A model generated the notes under the pieces. The model did not search any database. It was not told the DNA's origin and saw nothing but the letters and a program-made list of their open reading frames with translations. From positions 44,015,635 to 44,079,634 of the forward strand of contig JAJKFL010000005.1 in the NCBI GenBank assembly GCA_021186555.1: a stretch of 64,000 nt of DNA. Direction: 5' to 3'. This stretch comes from Reticulitermes speratus. Its lineage: Eukaryota; Arthropoda; Insecta; Blattodea; Rhinotermitidae. Positions 1 to 11,158 of this stretch are shown one piece after another (position 1 is the first letter of the stretch; each line of letters starts with the position of its first letter). Made by a program: the position numbers and the translations under genes.

Positions 1-814
1 ATATTTCACATTAAAACAGTGTCAATGAGAGAAAAAACAGTGTGCCATGCTGTTTCAGCAAGACCTGTACATGCATCAGCAAGGAATAGACCAAAAGACA
101 TAATTATAGTTACCCCAATGTGTAAAAACTTCCACAGTTACAAAACTCAACAGTACACAGCTGGCTTCCTCACTTATATAATGGACACTGTGAGAGAGGA
201 GTGGCTACAGAGGCTACAGCATGTTTTATCTGGGGGGTTCAAATTCATTCATGTTGTGTACCTTCAAAACGCAGGTACCCCTATTCCAGACTACCTGGTG
301 TCTTAACCCAGAAGATAAAAATATAAAATCTCACCACACGAAAGCCTTAAACGTTAAAGAAATATAGTATTCCGGTACAGTTTATGTTACACAAATATGG
401 CATTATGTATAATGAATGTGCACAAATATGACAATCCTGTAAAACGAATATTTCCCCTCCTTTGGTATAGGTCAGGTAACCAAAGTGAAACACATGCTCT
501 CAGTAGAGTGGGGCTTACATATGCACAGTAAGATGTCACAATTTCATCTCCAAATTAGTGAATTTGTCAGACCATGTCCAATAGAAGCCAACACAAAAAA
601 GAAACCAGAGACAAACACACAGCAGTCAGAACACGCAATGGTACGTACAAGGGCTGTGCTGTTGCTGCAGCAAGGGCTGGCTGTCCTGTCGGTAGCAGTG
701 CACTGTCACTGAGGGGGACCTGCCATTGGCTCCACTTCTTAAAGCCACCACCGTATTGGAGAAACCACCTACAATAGTGCATTGCAAGCCAAGCATTGGT
801 CAATACAAGCATTC

Positions 815-1095
815 TGTGACTTTCAGACCTACTGACAGGCTGTTACCAAACTCACAGGACACTAATTAGCAATTACGGACTTACTGACAGGTGTTACTTG
901 CAGCCCTACTGCTCAGCATTCACAGGTACTCACCTACAGATCTACTGACAAGCAACTGTACCTAAGACACAAGGAAGTCCTTTCGACTATCAAGTCTACA
1001 CAATGCAGACCTACTGGACAAGTTGTTAGCAGCTAACTAATTTACCAACAACCAACACTATAGTTTGTAGGCCAACTGACAAGTAATTTAGTCCT
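815..1095 (+). repeat. Very degenerate tandem repeat
   Basis: Variants of CAGACCTACTGACAGG recur (near 826, 868, 936, 1004, 1071) with irregular spacing of roughly 40-70 bp, each followed by a GTTAC, TGTTAC or GTTAG stretch. It looks like an old tandem array or satellite remnant. Confidence 0.4.
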
Positions 1096-2483
1096 TGTGG
1101 GTTTCATAACAACAGTTATGAAACTTGCAGACATACAGAATGCACTGAAGTAACCTGCTGATCAACCAACAAATATTGTTATAAACACTGCAAGCATGAA
1201 GACTGGAACTTCATGTCTTAAATTTGCAAACAAGAGCATTTGTAAAATTTAAAAACAATCACACAAAGATATACACCTTCTGAAAATTAGACAGAAAAGT
1301 TGTAAGCCATAAATCTACTGATAGAGGAATCTGCTGCCTGTGAACATCCTGCGAGACGAATATGTTGGTTGTGAACATAATGAATCTGTTGCCAAGCTGC
1401 TTGCAACAGTATCTAATAGCAGTAAACACACTGACAGAGAAATATTAAACTGCTGATCTTTCACTTCAGAACATGTAATAATCACCAGTTTGGATCCTGT
1501 AAGACCTTAATGGCAAAGTTCTTGTGTGTCAAGTACTGGGTCCACATGTATATTTACCAGACACAGCAGGGAAGGAAATCCAAAAATTTATACACTATAA
1601 TATTTTGTACTCCATACAGAGACCCTGTGTGTCCCTGATGTACATATTTCTCAAACTCAGGGCTCCTGCTTTTCCCAGGGTGTAATACAAGTATTCATCT
1701 TGCTTCCCAGTTTCTTCTATGTGACTAACATAATATAATCATTGGATTGATTTGATCATTTTTAGGCAGTTTTCCCTAGCTGTTTGCATTAAACAGTACA
1801 AAAATTTATACTCAGTCCTGGATGAAGGATCAGCCCATATACCACCCATAGCTGCACAGGCATATATCCAGGTACCTAGTGGGATTAGATCCTATGATTT
1901 GAGGGTTAGAGCAGTTCATGATCAAACACCCCTTACGTGGCACAGCTACCAGGGTCAGCTTAAGAGAAGACATAAAGCAAACTATGAAACTATTAAGATA
2001 AGGCTCTCCAACTTCAACTACTGAAAGGCTGCATGGTACCTACCTGTAAGACACACTATAAAAAATTAATTTTTTTTTCATATACAAGAATCAGCCCTGT
2101 AATGATCAGACTAACATGTGATAAGAGCATGAGCAATGAACAGGAAAAAAAAATAGGTGACTGTTTTTTTTTTATCTCAGCGGTCAGGCAATGTGACTGT
2201 GCTCAGCATATAACTGGAGTACCCAGCAGAGTTACAAGGTCTACAGCCCCTAAAAATTAATCAGTCAAGGTTTGCTGGACTGTATCAGTATTATATACTA
2301 CTATAAAGTCATTATTAGTTATCCTGTGAAACCAGCTGTAAAACAACACGTAATATTGAGTATGCACTTCAGTGTAGAGTTAGTTCAACAAGATTCACTG
2401 ACTTCTCTAAATGGGAGGGAAATATTAACACATGTATTGGGTCACACAAGGAAGGATACTATCACAGGCCAAAAGAAGTGGAA
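1096..2483. other. No gene recognised
   Basis: AT-rich, with only short chance reading frames. A weak candidate terminal exon for the channel lies further left near 640-710 on the minus strand (see rejected items). No RNA gene or conserved coding stretch was seen here. Confidence 0.6.
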
Positions 2484-2612
2484 GCCCACATACCACAAGT
2501 TGGACAGCCTTGATATGAACAACCGTGCAGCCCACATACCATGAGTTGGAGAGTCCTAACATAAACAAATATGCAGCCCACATACCATGGATTGGACAGC
2601 CCTGATATAATT
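2484..2612 (+). repeat. 46-bp tandem repeat, about 2.8 units
   Basis: Units start at 2484, 2530 and 2576 with GCCCACATACCA followed by GTTGGA or ATTGGACAGC and a TGATAT or AACATA stretch. The first two are exactly 46 bp and the third is partial (37 bp). Confidence 0.8.
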
Positions 2613-3624
2613 AATTTCCTTCTCCATTTCAAAGCATGAGGTTATGCAATTTACAAACTTACATGAGCAGGTACAAAATGAAAAGACTTGGTCACATAAA
2701 CTTACTGCAACCAACATGTCACTGATGATCAGACGTGCACCATGCTGCAGTAGTGCACTCAAAACTACTCTACACTATACAGGTCTACAGCATGAGCAGT
2801 GCAAGATGGCAGCATGTGTTAGATAGACATCGGAACAGAATGAGTGACTTTTAACCATGTTACTGAATACACCACCACCTAAGGCAGGAGTGCTCTGTGA
2901 CAGAAAGGGCAAAAGATGACAACAATGAAAATAAAACAATTTTTGTTAATGCTATGGTCTTCTGGGTCATTGCACTGTAAACCTAGTAGATGGGTACCAA
3001 TATTTTTGAAAAAATATACTGCCTGCATACTCAGAATATAAGATGCTGGCAGTCAGTTCTTCCAAAATGTTGGCACCCATCTACCAAACTACATGATGTC
3101 ATAACCCAGATAACCACAGTAATCATCAAAAATATCTCAAACTTGAAACATTTTCTGTTATTAATTTTGTACTGACATTAATGAACTACTGTACTGTTCA
3201 TTTATATACCCCTATTACATATGATAAAAATTAAATGCATTCTGTATACTAAATGTTTTTCAGTATTTCCGTTTTAGTTTTTGGTGGTTTGCAACACTGC
3301 AAGGAGATAAGCAATGTGGTCCTTCACCAAACTGAAAAACACTTCAAAATGACTGCATATAATGCAACAAGGAACATGTTTTGCACTAAGTTAGTAATGT
3401 GTACTGATGATTTTCAAAATATTTCATAGATTTTAAAACAAAGAACACAAAACTGGAGACAAAATTGAGTGATGTTCACATATGTTAAAATATTACTAAC
3501 TTCTTTGCATGGCCAACAGCAAAATATTGTGGAATATTCAGTAGGAAATGGAAAATATAATACAACATGACAGTGGGGCAGTGCTGCCATCTTGCAGTGC
3601 ATGGTGAGTACAAGCACGACCTAC

Positions 3625-3732
3625 CCGCCTTGCAGTCGTGCTGGTGGTGTCTCTGGGTCATGGCAGCTGCTGATGCTGACTTGTGCAAACCACGGAGATC
3701 AGTGAGGCTCCGTTTCAGCTGGGAGAACATGC
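3625..3732 (-). CDS. sei: Candidate C-terminal tail exon of sei
   Basis: Starts with GC, which completes a Gly codon with the last G of 8976..9112. It then reads MFSQLKRSLTDLRGLHKSAS, AAAMTQRHHQHDCKA plus one base. Acceptor GGTATACAG ends at 3733; donor GGCGG then GTAGGT lies at 3624. The joined segment NSITG-MFSQLKRSLTDLRG lines up loosely with VSNIFSFWGDSRG of vertebrate ERG. It lies 5.2 kb downstream of the previous exon across a repeat-filled intron. No secure terminal exon with a stop was found below it. Confidence 0.45.
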
Positions 3733-3824
3733 CTGTATACCCAATGCATACTCAGTCACTGTTTCCACAAGGGCAGGGTTCCAGCTTGAAAGAGAGCATC
3801 TGCCAGCATTAAGGCAGCTCTAAA

Positions 3825-4024
3825 GCACTACTTGTAGCACTGGGTCCATTTGTACTAGCCACTGATGACACACTGGTGGATTGACAATTGGCTGGGAAAG
3901 TTAGGAGGAGAAAAACCTCCAGTGTTACGTTGTCTCCCACAAATCCCATTGCACTACCCTGGGATTGAACCTGGGGCATCTGTTGTGAGAAGATGGTAAT
4001 TAAACACCTGAGCTATGGCACTGC
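3825..4024 (-). mobile_element. tRNA-derived SINE (minus)
   Basis: The head on the minus strand starts GCAGTGCCATAGCTCAGGTG (A-box like) and contains CCAGGTTCAATCCCAGGG (B box), followed by a body unrelated to tRNA. It does not fold as a complete tRNA by eye and lies in the sei intron between 3733 and 8975. The exact tail end is uncertain. Confidence 0.6.
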
Positions 4025-4430
4025 TTTACAAAGTGCTAACTTGATCCCTCTCAAATTAATTTCCTTAGCTCTTGGTTTATGTATCTTATTTCTTAAAAAC
4101 AGATGGCAGGATAAGTAGTTTTACAAATGTAATAAGAATAAATCCAAAATTCATGTCTGTACAGTGTAAATAAAATACACAAACAAACATGGCAGTAATC
4201 CAAAGACATGGCAATGTCAGTGACTGTTATGTGCTGACTAGTGAGCCAGCCCAGAACACTCTCAGATGGAACCCCACCTGCAGAATTGTGCAACATGCAA
4301 GGTATTCATATGATGTCATCACCAGACTCCACAAAAGTCCATGCATCAATCTGAAACTCTGTATGTCTTCCTTGTTAAATAATGCCTTATTAATGTATAA
4401 CTGAGTATACAATTACCATCAACACAACTA

Positions 4431-4696
4431 TTTTTTTTTCCAATGACTCAACAGCCCCTTGGGGGCCTAGGCCGCCACATTTTTCAAGGCTTCACAATCA
4501 CACACTTTGTAGACACACCACACTCGGTAGGACTCCTCTGGACGAGGGACCAGCTCGTCACAGAGACCTCTACCTGACAACACACAACACTCACAAGAGA
4601 GAGATATCCATGCCCTAGGCGGGATTTGAACCCACAATCCCAGTAAGCGAGCGGCCGTAGACCCACGCCTTAGACCGCGTGACCACTGGGATCGGC
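4431..4696 (-). mobile_element. tRNA-derived SINE, family A, copy 1
   Basis: Minus-strand head GCCGATCCCAGTGGTCACGC, A box around GCGGTCTAAGGCGTGGG, B box GGGTTCAAATCCCGCC, then a shared body and an A-rich tail (T run at 4431-4439 on the plus strand). The same body recurs at 21142..21403, 37543..37930 and 57893..58055. Its head abuts the palindromic element at 4698. Confidence 0.85.
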
Positions 4697-4697
4697 C

Positions 4698-4938
4698 AAC
4701 TATTTATTGGTTTTCATTAATATAAACTGCATGGATACACGTTTCGACCAAAGGTTGGTCATCTTCAGGCCAGTACATGACACAAAAATAAAATTACAAT
4801 TGAGATCTCAAACTAACCATAAAATGAATCTGCAATTGTAATTTTATTTTTATGTCACATACTGGCCTGAAGATGACAAACCTTTAGTCGAAACATGTAG
4901 CCATGTAATTTATATTAACAAAATACCAATAAATAGTT
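4698..4938. repeat. Palindromic element with a hammerhead-like motif on each arm
   Basis: Imperfect inverted repeat of about 241 bp; arms 4698-4803 and 4832-4938. The right arm carries on plus CTGAAGA at 4867-4873 and GAAA at 4890-4893 followed by CATGTA, with TGGC (4863-4866) pairing GCCA (4900-4903). The left arm carries the mirror motif on minus: CTGAAGA at 4768-4762, a 6-bp stem GACCAA/TTGGTC, GAAA at 4745-4742, then CGTGTA. It looks like a miniature element with opposed ribozyme-like ends. Confidence 0.7.
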
Positions 4939-5530
4939 GTCTTGATGGTAAATGTATACTCAATTACAGTATCACACAAAGAAACGGAGTCTATCATAAA
5001 AGTAGTGTTCTTAATGTTTGAGCAAATAAATTTTTCACAGTTGCATCATGTGTTCCTTAATCTTTCCAGGAAGCCCACAATTTTGAATTACAACCTAGCA
5101 AAAGTATTCAGATTCTCAACATTTCAAGATCATGGTACATACCATAAGTTATCAACAGGCATTTCCCACAAGTCACTATTTGTAAGCTAACTTCAAATCT
5201 TCACCACAATTCACAATGTAAAATTAATTAAATACACTTTAAATAACTAGTTCGATATTTTCATTGACAACCAGTGCTACTTTTCTCCACAAACATCAAA
5301 GTATACAGGTGCAACTGTTATATCGAATTTTTAGTAAAATGAAAACCAAATTTAAGAAGGAACTGATGCTGAATGTGAAAATAAAATATTCATATAAACA
5401 TCAGAAACTGAAGTTATATTGCATATACGACTGGCTGATGCCTATTCAATAGAAGTCCACACAACATCCATTACAACTAGAGATTTAAATTACTAAAACC
5501 ATTTTGACATTCAATTCGTGCAATGAGATA

Positions 5531-5907
5531 AAATTCTTATCATAAAACCAAAAACTTGCACATACAAAACATATACAATGTTCCAATACCCTCTTCTACC
5601 AGTTTTTGCATCCAACTGCTATTTTCAGGGAGCCACACCAATATTCAAAACCTGAAAAATATGATATATTTGTAGTGATAACACACATCATATCATAGTG
5701 TTATCGCTGTGTCTTACATTCTAACAAGACTGTGATATTAGTATGATATAAAGTATTCTATCACTACAATTTATCACATGTTATCAGGTTTTGAATACTC
5801 CTGTGGCTCCCTGAAGAGGGCAGTCAGTTGTCAAAACAGGTAGGAGAGGATATTGTATCATTGTATATGTTTTGTATGTGCAAACTCTTGGTTTTATAAT
5901 AAGAATT
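5531..5907. repeat. Long palindrome with two decayed hammerhead-like motifs
   Basis: Inverted-repeat arms of about 130 bp (5531-5660 and 5782-5907). The outer arms match for tens of bases (ACATACAAAACATATACAAT on the left and its complement on the right). The right arm has CTCC-CTGAAGA at 5807-5817 and AAAA-CAGGTA-GGAG at 5833-5846, so stem I (CTCC/GGAG) is intact but the GAAA is mutated. The left arm has CTGAAAA on minus. Confidence 0.65.
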
Positions 5908-5909
5908 AC

Positions 5910-8640
5910 CAAAACAAGTCTCATTTCAATATCCAAAAATCATGAGGTGTTGCTGGGTAAGAAATGCAACGATAGCACTGCCACTTAAACAAACGACCAT
6001 TGTGCACATTCCAAAGATTTAAACTACAACAGAATATATAGTACTCCTATTTGCCATGCAATAATGAGGTTAAAATTACTGCCTCATGTATACTGATACA
6101 AAAAAGGAATGCATAACTAGTGACACTGTTATCAATGAGCTGTTATCAACAAACCAAATAGTCACATACACCAACACACAAACTGTAAGCATTCTACATG
6201 TGACTACCATTCCAGGCAGTGAAATACATACAGAGAGACTACTGACTAATAGCCCAACCACAAACAAACCACTCACATGCCACCAGGAGCAGCACTAGTC
6301 ATGGCCCTAGGTAATGTAATAATACTCCAGTTAAACAAATAGCTTTCTATGTTGTTGAACTTATGGGGATTTGTTTTCTATGTAATGGGGGTCATCATCC
6401 AGATGCACAAGAACAAGCAGCTGTGTCCATCTGTGGTGCAGAACATGAAGAGAAGAAGAGAACAAATGAATGATATAGGCAGCTGTTTGTGTTTACATCA
6501 AGTGTCTGTGGCAATGAACAGGCAAGACTGCATGGTCCCTTTACAAACAGAAAGCCACATAATTCTTACCCAGTCCAACAATCTACAAATCATAAAAAAA
6601 AGACATGGAGATATGTGAACGCTCACATAACTTGACCCAGTATAATGGATAAATACTATGTAAAGCCTGGCCCAACTTTTCGTCCCCACACTCTACTCTC
6701 TACCCATCTACATCCTGTGAACAGCTCAATGTCTTGTGAAGGCCATAAATAGATTCTCAATTAACACCCCCACAAAAAATTATTTTTTCACTCCCATTTT
6801 ATGACCACCACATTCTGGAAGAACTTCCAATCACTTTCTTTCACTTCCTACACCTGCCTCAGATTCTTCCCTCATGTTCGTTTCATTACCTCCATGTTCC
6901 CAGAAAAACGTTTTGCAGCACAACTTTTCAGTACAGAGAGGAAGCTTCCCTATTGGATAGTATCATGTTCCACTCCCTGACCAATCATGCTATCGCCTCT
7001 CACATGCTGTCCACTGTCACATCTATATAAGGATCTCCAAGCAACCGACGGTTTCATTCATCTTGAAGATGATAACTCTGATCTTTGCCAAAAAGTTGGG
7101 ATATCTTCATTCCTCTACCTGGCCTAATCCTGTAAAGCCAATCCAACTCAAGATATTATGTAGTTTAGAAAAGCAAATTTTGCAAGTGTGAAGGAACCAC
7201 ACCATAGCTCTAAAACACTGGTGGCCAATCTTATCACAGAACAAGACAAACTGTTAACATGGCCAATCAAATGTGGATGTCAAGACAATTAAGAGTTTTG
7301 GTTTGGCAGCTACAAAGTCCGAAATTGTAATATGGGAACCTGACATAATACAATGACATGTATCTCTTATAAACTTCAGTTTCACCTTCTGGTAACATAA
7401 AGTTGGCCCTGTGCAAGCCATGAAGGCATTTGGAGGAGTGCAAGTATAGCACCCTCATTCTTAAGCTTGGCACTAAATGGAGTGAGTGGAAAGCATCATG
7501 CTCCCAGCCACTTTACCCCATGGAAAAAGCAGCCAGTACCCATTACACATGAGACTGGACAGGGTCGTCCAGAGCCAGTCCAGATGTTCTGGAAAAGAGA
7601 CAATCTCTTGCTCCTGCCAGGAATCGAATGTTTCCTTGGCAATCCAACCTGCAGCCTAGTCCTTATACTGACTACCACATCCTGGTTCCCAAGATTTTCA
7701 AAACCCCACTCTGAACATGTTGCACACTACATGATTTGAACTGTACTGAACTATTAAGGTGAGAGAAATGGAGGCATTTGTAAATTAGCTCTGGAAATAA
7801 AAGACTTACATAGCATTACAAGATCACTGTATACCTACTGTTTGTGGTTAAATGCTGTTTAAATAATAGAACTAAACTGAAATACAAATAATAATTGCAC
7901 TCATTAGCACCACTACCCATAAAGTGGATATTTTCTGAACAACTAAATTTGTCTCAGGTCACAAATCATTTCTATATGCTAGGGTGTCTATCTCTACAGT
8001 TCAGCTATCTCAGTGCAGTTAATCAACTGCATGTCAAATCAAAATGTTCTCTCAGGCCCTAAACACTATAAATTCTCTATAAACATACACAAATTTTACC
8101 AAATGCTTTACTTTATACACCACTACATTTCGCTGCAGGTGAAGGCATACTGATGCTACAAGTCTAACAATGTTACAACAATAAAAAAAGACCACTTGAA
8201 ACACACAAAATTTACCCACATCGTCATAAAACTTCCTGGCTGAAAACACTGCAAAGACAACATGGAACACTTTTATGCTCCACAATTAAACATATGAGTA
8301 TGTGCATGTGTGTGCATTTAACATGTCTTGGTGCAATTTGTGACCTACATAAAAGGGGAGCAGATATGATACACAAAATTAAAATTTTCAGTTGTTACTC
8401 TTGGTAAGCACCATAAAAATCTACTAAGCAAAACCATTAGGTTTACATCCTTCTTGGATGTGATGCTGTGTGGTATTTGCCTTTTCAGTATGTATTCTAA
8501 CCACTGGTTTATCTGTGCTCCTTTCCCCTACACAGGTTTTGACAAGCCATTTCCAAATTCTGAAACCTTTCTAGTTTTGCCCTATTTATGTTTACATTCT
8601 TCTTACTTCTGTTACTTTTTCCAACAAGGCTCATGTCCAT
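5910..8640. other. sei intron, mostly featureless
   Basis: Between the palindrome ending at 5907 and the repeat at 8645 only the probable SINE at 7470..7690 stands out. Sequence is AT-rich with short chance frames. Confidence 0.6.
7470..7690 (-). mobile_element. Probable tRNA-derived SINE
   Basis: On the minus strand GGATGTGGTAGTCAGTATAA (A-box like) is followed about 45 bases later by ACATTCGATTCCTGGCAGG (B-box like). The body then ends near TTTCCATGGGGTAAAGTGG. Only one copy is in the window, so the family assignment is by RNA polymerase III promoter pattern alone. Confidence 0.45.
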
Positions 8641-8644
8641 TCTC

Positions 8645-8765
8645 AAAATAGAGGCAGCATGTTCCTCTGAAACGTTGGTACCCTATGCTGTACTACGCTG
8701 CATCACATGTGTCAGGACCATTATCTTAGTACTCACTGCAGTGAGGACCTCAAATCTCACAAAGC
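8645..8765 (-). repeat. Dispersed repeat of the RFEVLTAV type
   Basis: The minus strand reads FVRFEVLTAVSTKIMVLTHV. I recognise this as a dispersed insect repeat whose translations begin RFEVFTAV. It lies just below the 8976..9112 exon and is not channel coding. Confidence 0.6.
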
Positions 8766-8975
8766 ACAAGCAATGTGGTAGAAACAGCACATCTGTCTGT
8801 ACATTTATATTTATGAGTTTATACAATGACCTCCCAGTGTATGCATGGCTAAGCACTTTAAGGTGAAGATTTTGTAGTGAAGCAAAGAATACAGACACAC
8901 CAATGCAATAATGCTTCGCTTCCATAAGTAGTGTGAACACATGCCACATGATGAGCTGTGTAGTGCAAAATATAC

Positions 8976-9112
8976 CTGTAATGGAATTCAGAGCACCACT
9001 GCTTGATTTGTGCTGCGCTTTGTCCTCCTCACCAAATTCCAAGTTCAGCGGTGTGACATCCTGGCCTGCCTTGTCTGTTGAGAACTCTAGGATGCCATGG
9101 CCAGACTTCTCA
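8976..9112 (-). CDS. sei: C-terminal tail exon of sei
   Basis: Reads EKSGHGILEFSTDKAGQDVT, PLNLEFGEEDKAQHKSSSGA and LNSIT between acceptor TTATTTGTACAG (ending 9113) and donor ACAG then GTATAT (8975). It is acidic and serine-rich with no stop. The final SSSGALNSIT resembles by eye the SGAFSGVSNIF segment of the vertebrate ERG tail. The exon starts with one base of a codon and ends with one base of the next, which matches the phase of 9227..9274 before it and 3625..3732 after it. Confidence 0.65.
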
Positions 9113-9226
9113 CTGTACAAATAACATAAGGTGCTTAACTGAACCCAATGCAAATGGAACACAAACAGACTTCTGGATGCCTGGATAATATGACAATTTC
9201 ATTTTTCATAATCTTACACAAGTAAC

Positions 9227-9274
9227 CTGTGTGAAGAGTCATTAACATTGCTGTCAGACCTTGGACTCATCAAA
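9227..9274 (-). CDS. sei: Candidate 48-bp C-terminal sei exon
   Basis: A short segment reading LMSPRSDSNVNDSSH, bounded by an acceptor (GCAACTAACAG, ending 9275) and a donor (CACAG then GTTACT, 9226). It takes two bases in and leaves two bases (AG) that join the T starting the next exon as Ser. It thereby bridges the upstream tail exon (if that ends at 9890) and 8976..9112 in frame. The serine/aspartate-rich composition suits the tail. It is short enough that chance cannot be excluded. Confidence 0.45.
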
Positions 9275-9889
9275 CTGTTAGTTGCAATCTAAGCCAGAAT
9301 TTATAAATCTGAACACTTATGTCAGCTAGTCCATCTACATTCACTCAGGATACTGAATTTAATACCTTACTGAGCTGAGAGCAGTGGTATCCACACTAAG
9401 GCCACATGGAAAGGTCCCATGGACTGAGCATCTCTGTATATCATTCAAACTGTTAGTTTCCCCCTACAGCAAACATCCCTATATTCTTCTTCAGTCACCT
9501 AGCTATTCTGTTCACATGGATGTTGACAGTAATAAACTTTGCTAGCAACGAGCACTTTGAGCTGGTTGACAAATACCAGAGGGCGTGGGAGGGAAAAACA
9601 ACAGTTGGCAGAGAGCGTGAAATCTTGAGTGCCCCTACCCCTACCATCCATAGGACTTCTATCCATGGCTTCTATATGGTAATACCACATACCTTCACTC
9701 TTCATCTTTGGCCATATTCGTAACACCAACCTTGGCCTCCTCTAAAATCTGAAATGTGCCTTACTGACAGTGTCTGGATACCGAAAGTTGTGCCAAGGAA
9801 GACAAGTGTAAATTCGGCTACAACTACTCTCAGAACAATTCTGAAGAATGCAGACAGAACCAAAACTACAAATCAGACAAGAACTCCAC

Positions 9890-10098
9890 TCACTAATCAC
9901 TGCCATCATCACTGGACTCTCTGCTGTTGGCATCCCCAGCCCCAGTAATGCCAGTGGACCCAGCACGCTGTCCCCGTGGCGTGGAGGCCTAAACGCATTC
10001 TTCCGAACGTCAGAGTCCTTGTCTTGTGAGTTTGAGCGTGAAATGATAGCCCCTGTACGATGGTGTGAGGCCCGTGGGTCTACCCCAGCCAGCTCCTC
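9890..10098 (-). CDS. sei: sei exon: proximal C-terminal tail
   Basis: Open from EELAGVDPRASHHRTGAIIS through SRSNSQDKDSDVRKNAF, PPRHGDSVLGPLALLGLGMP and TAESPVMMAVIS. It follows in phase 0 after a GTTTGGTTGCAG acceptor. The composition is Ser/Arg/Asp rich and disordered, as expected for an ERG tail. Two overlapping donors exist, GTGAGT at 9893 and GTGGAG at 9889. Only the second keeps the three downstream candidate exons in frame, so 9890 was chosen although GTGAGT is the stronger match. Confidence in the exon is high, in its 3' border moderate. Confidence 0.75.
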
Positions 10099-10499
10099 CT
10101 GCAACCAAACAATGTGACAGACATGTGCTTAACACTGGATCACACACCAGATCAAACACTGAAACTGAAAAGTAGAAACATGTCAACACTCACATTACAT
10201 TTCCTAAACTTCTGAATAAGGCATTTTACATGCTGCCTAAGGTGGAAATTTGGTTGAGAAATGCCTGACGGAGATTGAAAAATATACATAAAGAAGTAGG
10301 TTTTGGTTGTGAACTGTGCCCAATTATAGAAAAAAACCACAAGTTTCTTTAACACATTTTATGTCCATCTCGGATATGTCTGCGACTGCCATTCTGTCTT
10401 TGTAGATACTTCCATTATTAATAATGCACACCAGCCTGCAACATATCTGTCCCATGACATTTTTAAACACTGTGCTGATAACTACTGTATTCTGGCATG

Positions 10500-10625
10500 T
10501 GATGTAGATTAGCCTGGTAGACATTTACTAATGTTTCATGGCATAATGTCCCCAAAGATGGCAATGTTCTAATCACTGCAGTGAGAAATTCAAATTTTAC
10601 ACTTTGCTGATCTATCCTTCCCCTT
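10500..10625 (-). repeat. Dispersed repeat of the RFEVLTAV type
   Basis: The minus strand reads VKFEFLTAVIRTLPSLGTLC, diverged from the copy at 8645 but with the same FEFLTAV core. Intronic. Confidence 0.45.
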
Positions 10626-10964
10626 AAAAGATACTGGAAATTGAAAGAGGAAGCACTAGATCGCACCCTGTGGAGAACTCGCTTTGGAAGAGCTACAGAC
10701 CTGTCGTAAGACAGACTACAGAATGAATAATGATCTATCCTTACAGCTAGATGGCACATGAATCTGAAAAACTCTTGGAATTATTTTTCATATTGCAGAC
10801 ATTTTTGGTAAAATGGCAAGCTGACAGGAACCAAAATGTGTTAACAACAGGGTACATTATATAATGCCTTCTACATGTGAGACACATTGTTTCATTCTCA
10901 GAAGGACATTTGAAAACAAAGTGTGGAAAGCATGTGTCTGCAATTGCCTGTAGAGTGAACTCAC

Positions 10965-11158
10965 ATCTCGCATGTTAAAGGTGATCTCCAAGTTACTGGA
11001 GAAGGACTGATAGAATTCAGGGTACAGGTCTAGCACATCCAGGAGGTCATCTCGGTGGATCTTGTGCAGGTCACAGTATGTGAGGGCACGTACATTGCAT
11101 GACGACTTCCCCAGTGTTGGATGCAGACATGGGTTCTCCCCAAATATGTCATCCTTCC
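10965..11158 (-). CDS. sei: sei exon: CNBHD, second half
   Basis: Reads GKDDIFGENPCLHPTLGKSS, CNVRALTYCDLHKIHRDDLL, DVLDLYPEFYQSF and SSNLEITFNMRD. It finishes the CNBHD with the intrinsic-ligand region and the conserved C-terminal helix. DIFGE and VRALTYCDLHKIHRDDL are ERG hallmarks. Acceptor CTTTTGCAG at 11159; donor GAT then GTGAGT at 10964, phase 0. Beyond this exon ERG proteins diverge quickly, so the exons listed downstream rest more on splice phase than on homology. Confidence 0.95.

Noticed and set aside
630..740. Possible terminal exon of sei on minus (VPLSDSALLPTGQPALAAAT in one frame, HCYRQDSQPLLQQQHS ending in TGA in another)
   Set aside because: The acceptor choice is ambiguous, two frames look equally plausible, and no homology anchors it. 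A terminal exon with phase-2 entry after CCCCCTCAG would be compatible with 3625..3732, but the support is too thin to annotate.
9499..9780. 76-codon minus-strand frame (MVLRIWPKMKSEGMWYYHIE) as a missing sei tail exon
   Set aside because: Wrong phase in all usable splice combinations and it looks like a dispersed repeat by composition; not channel-like.
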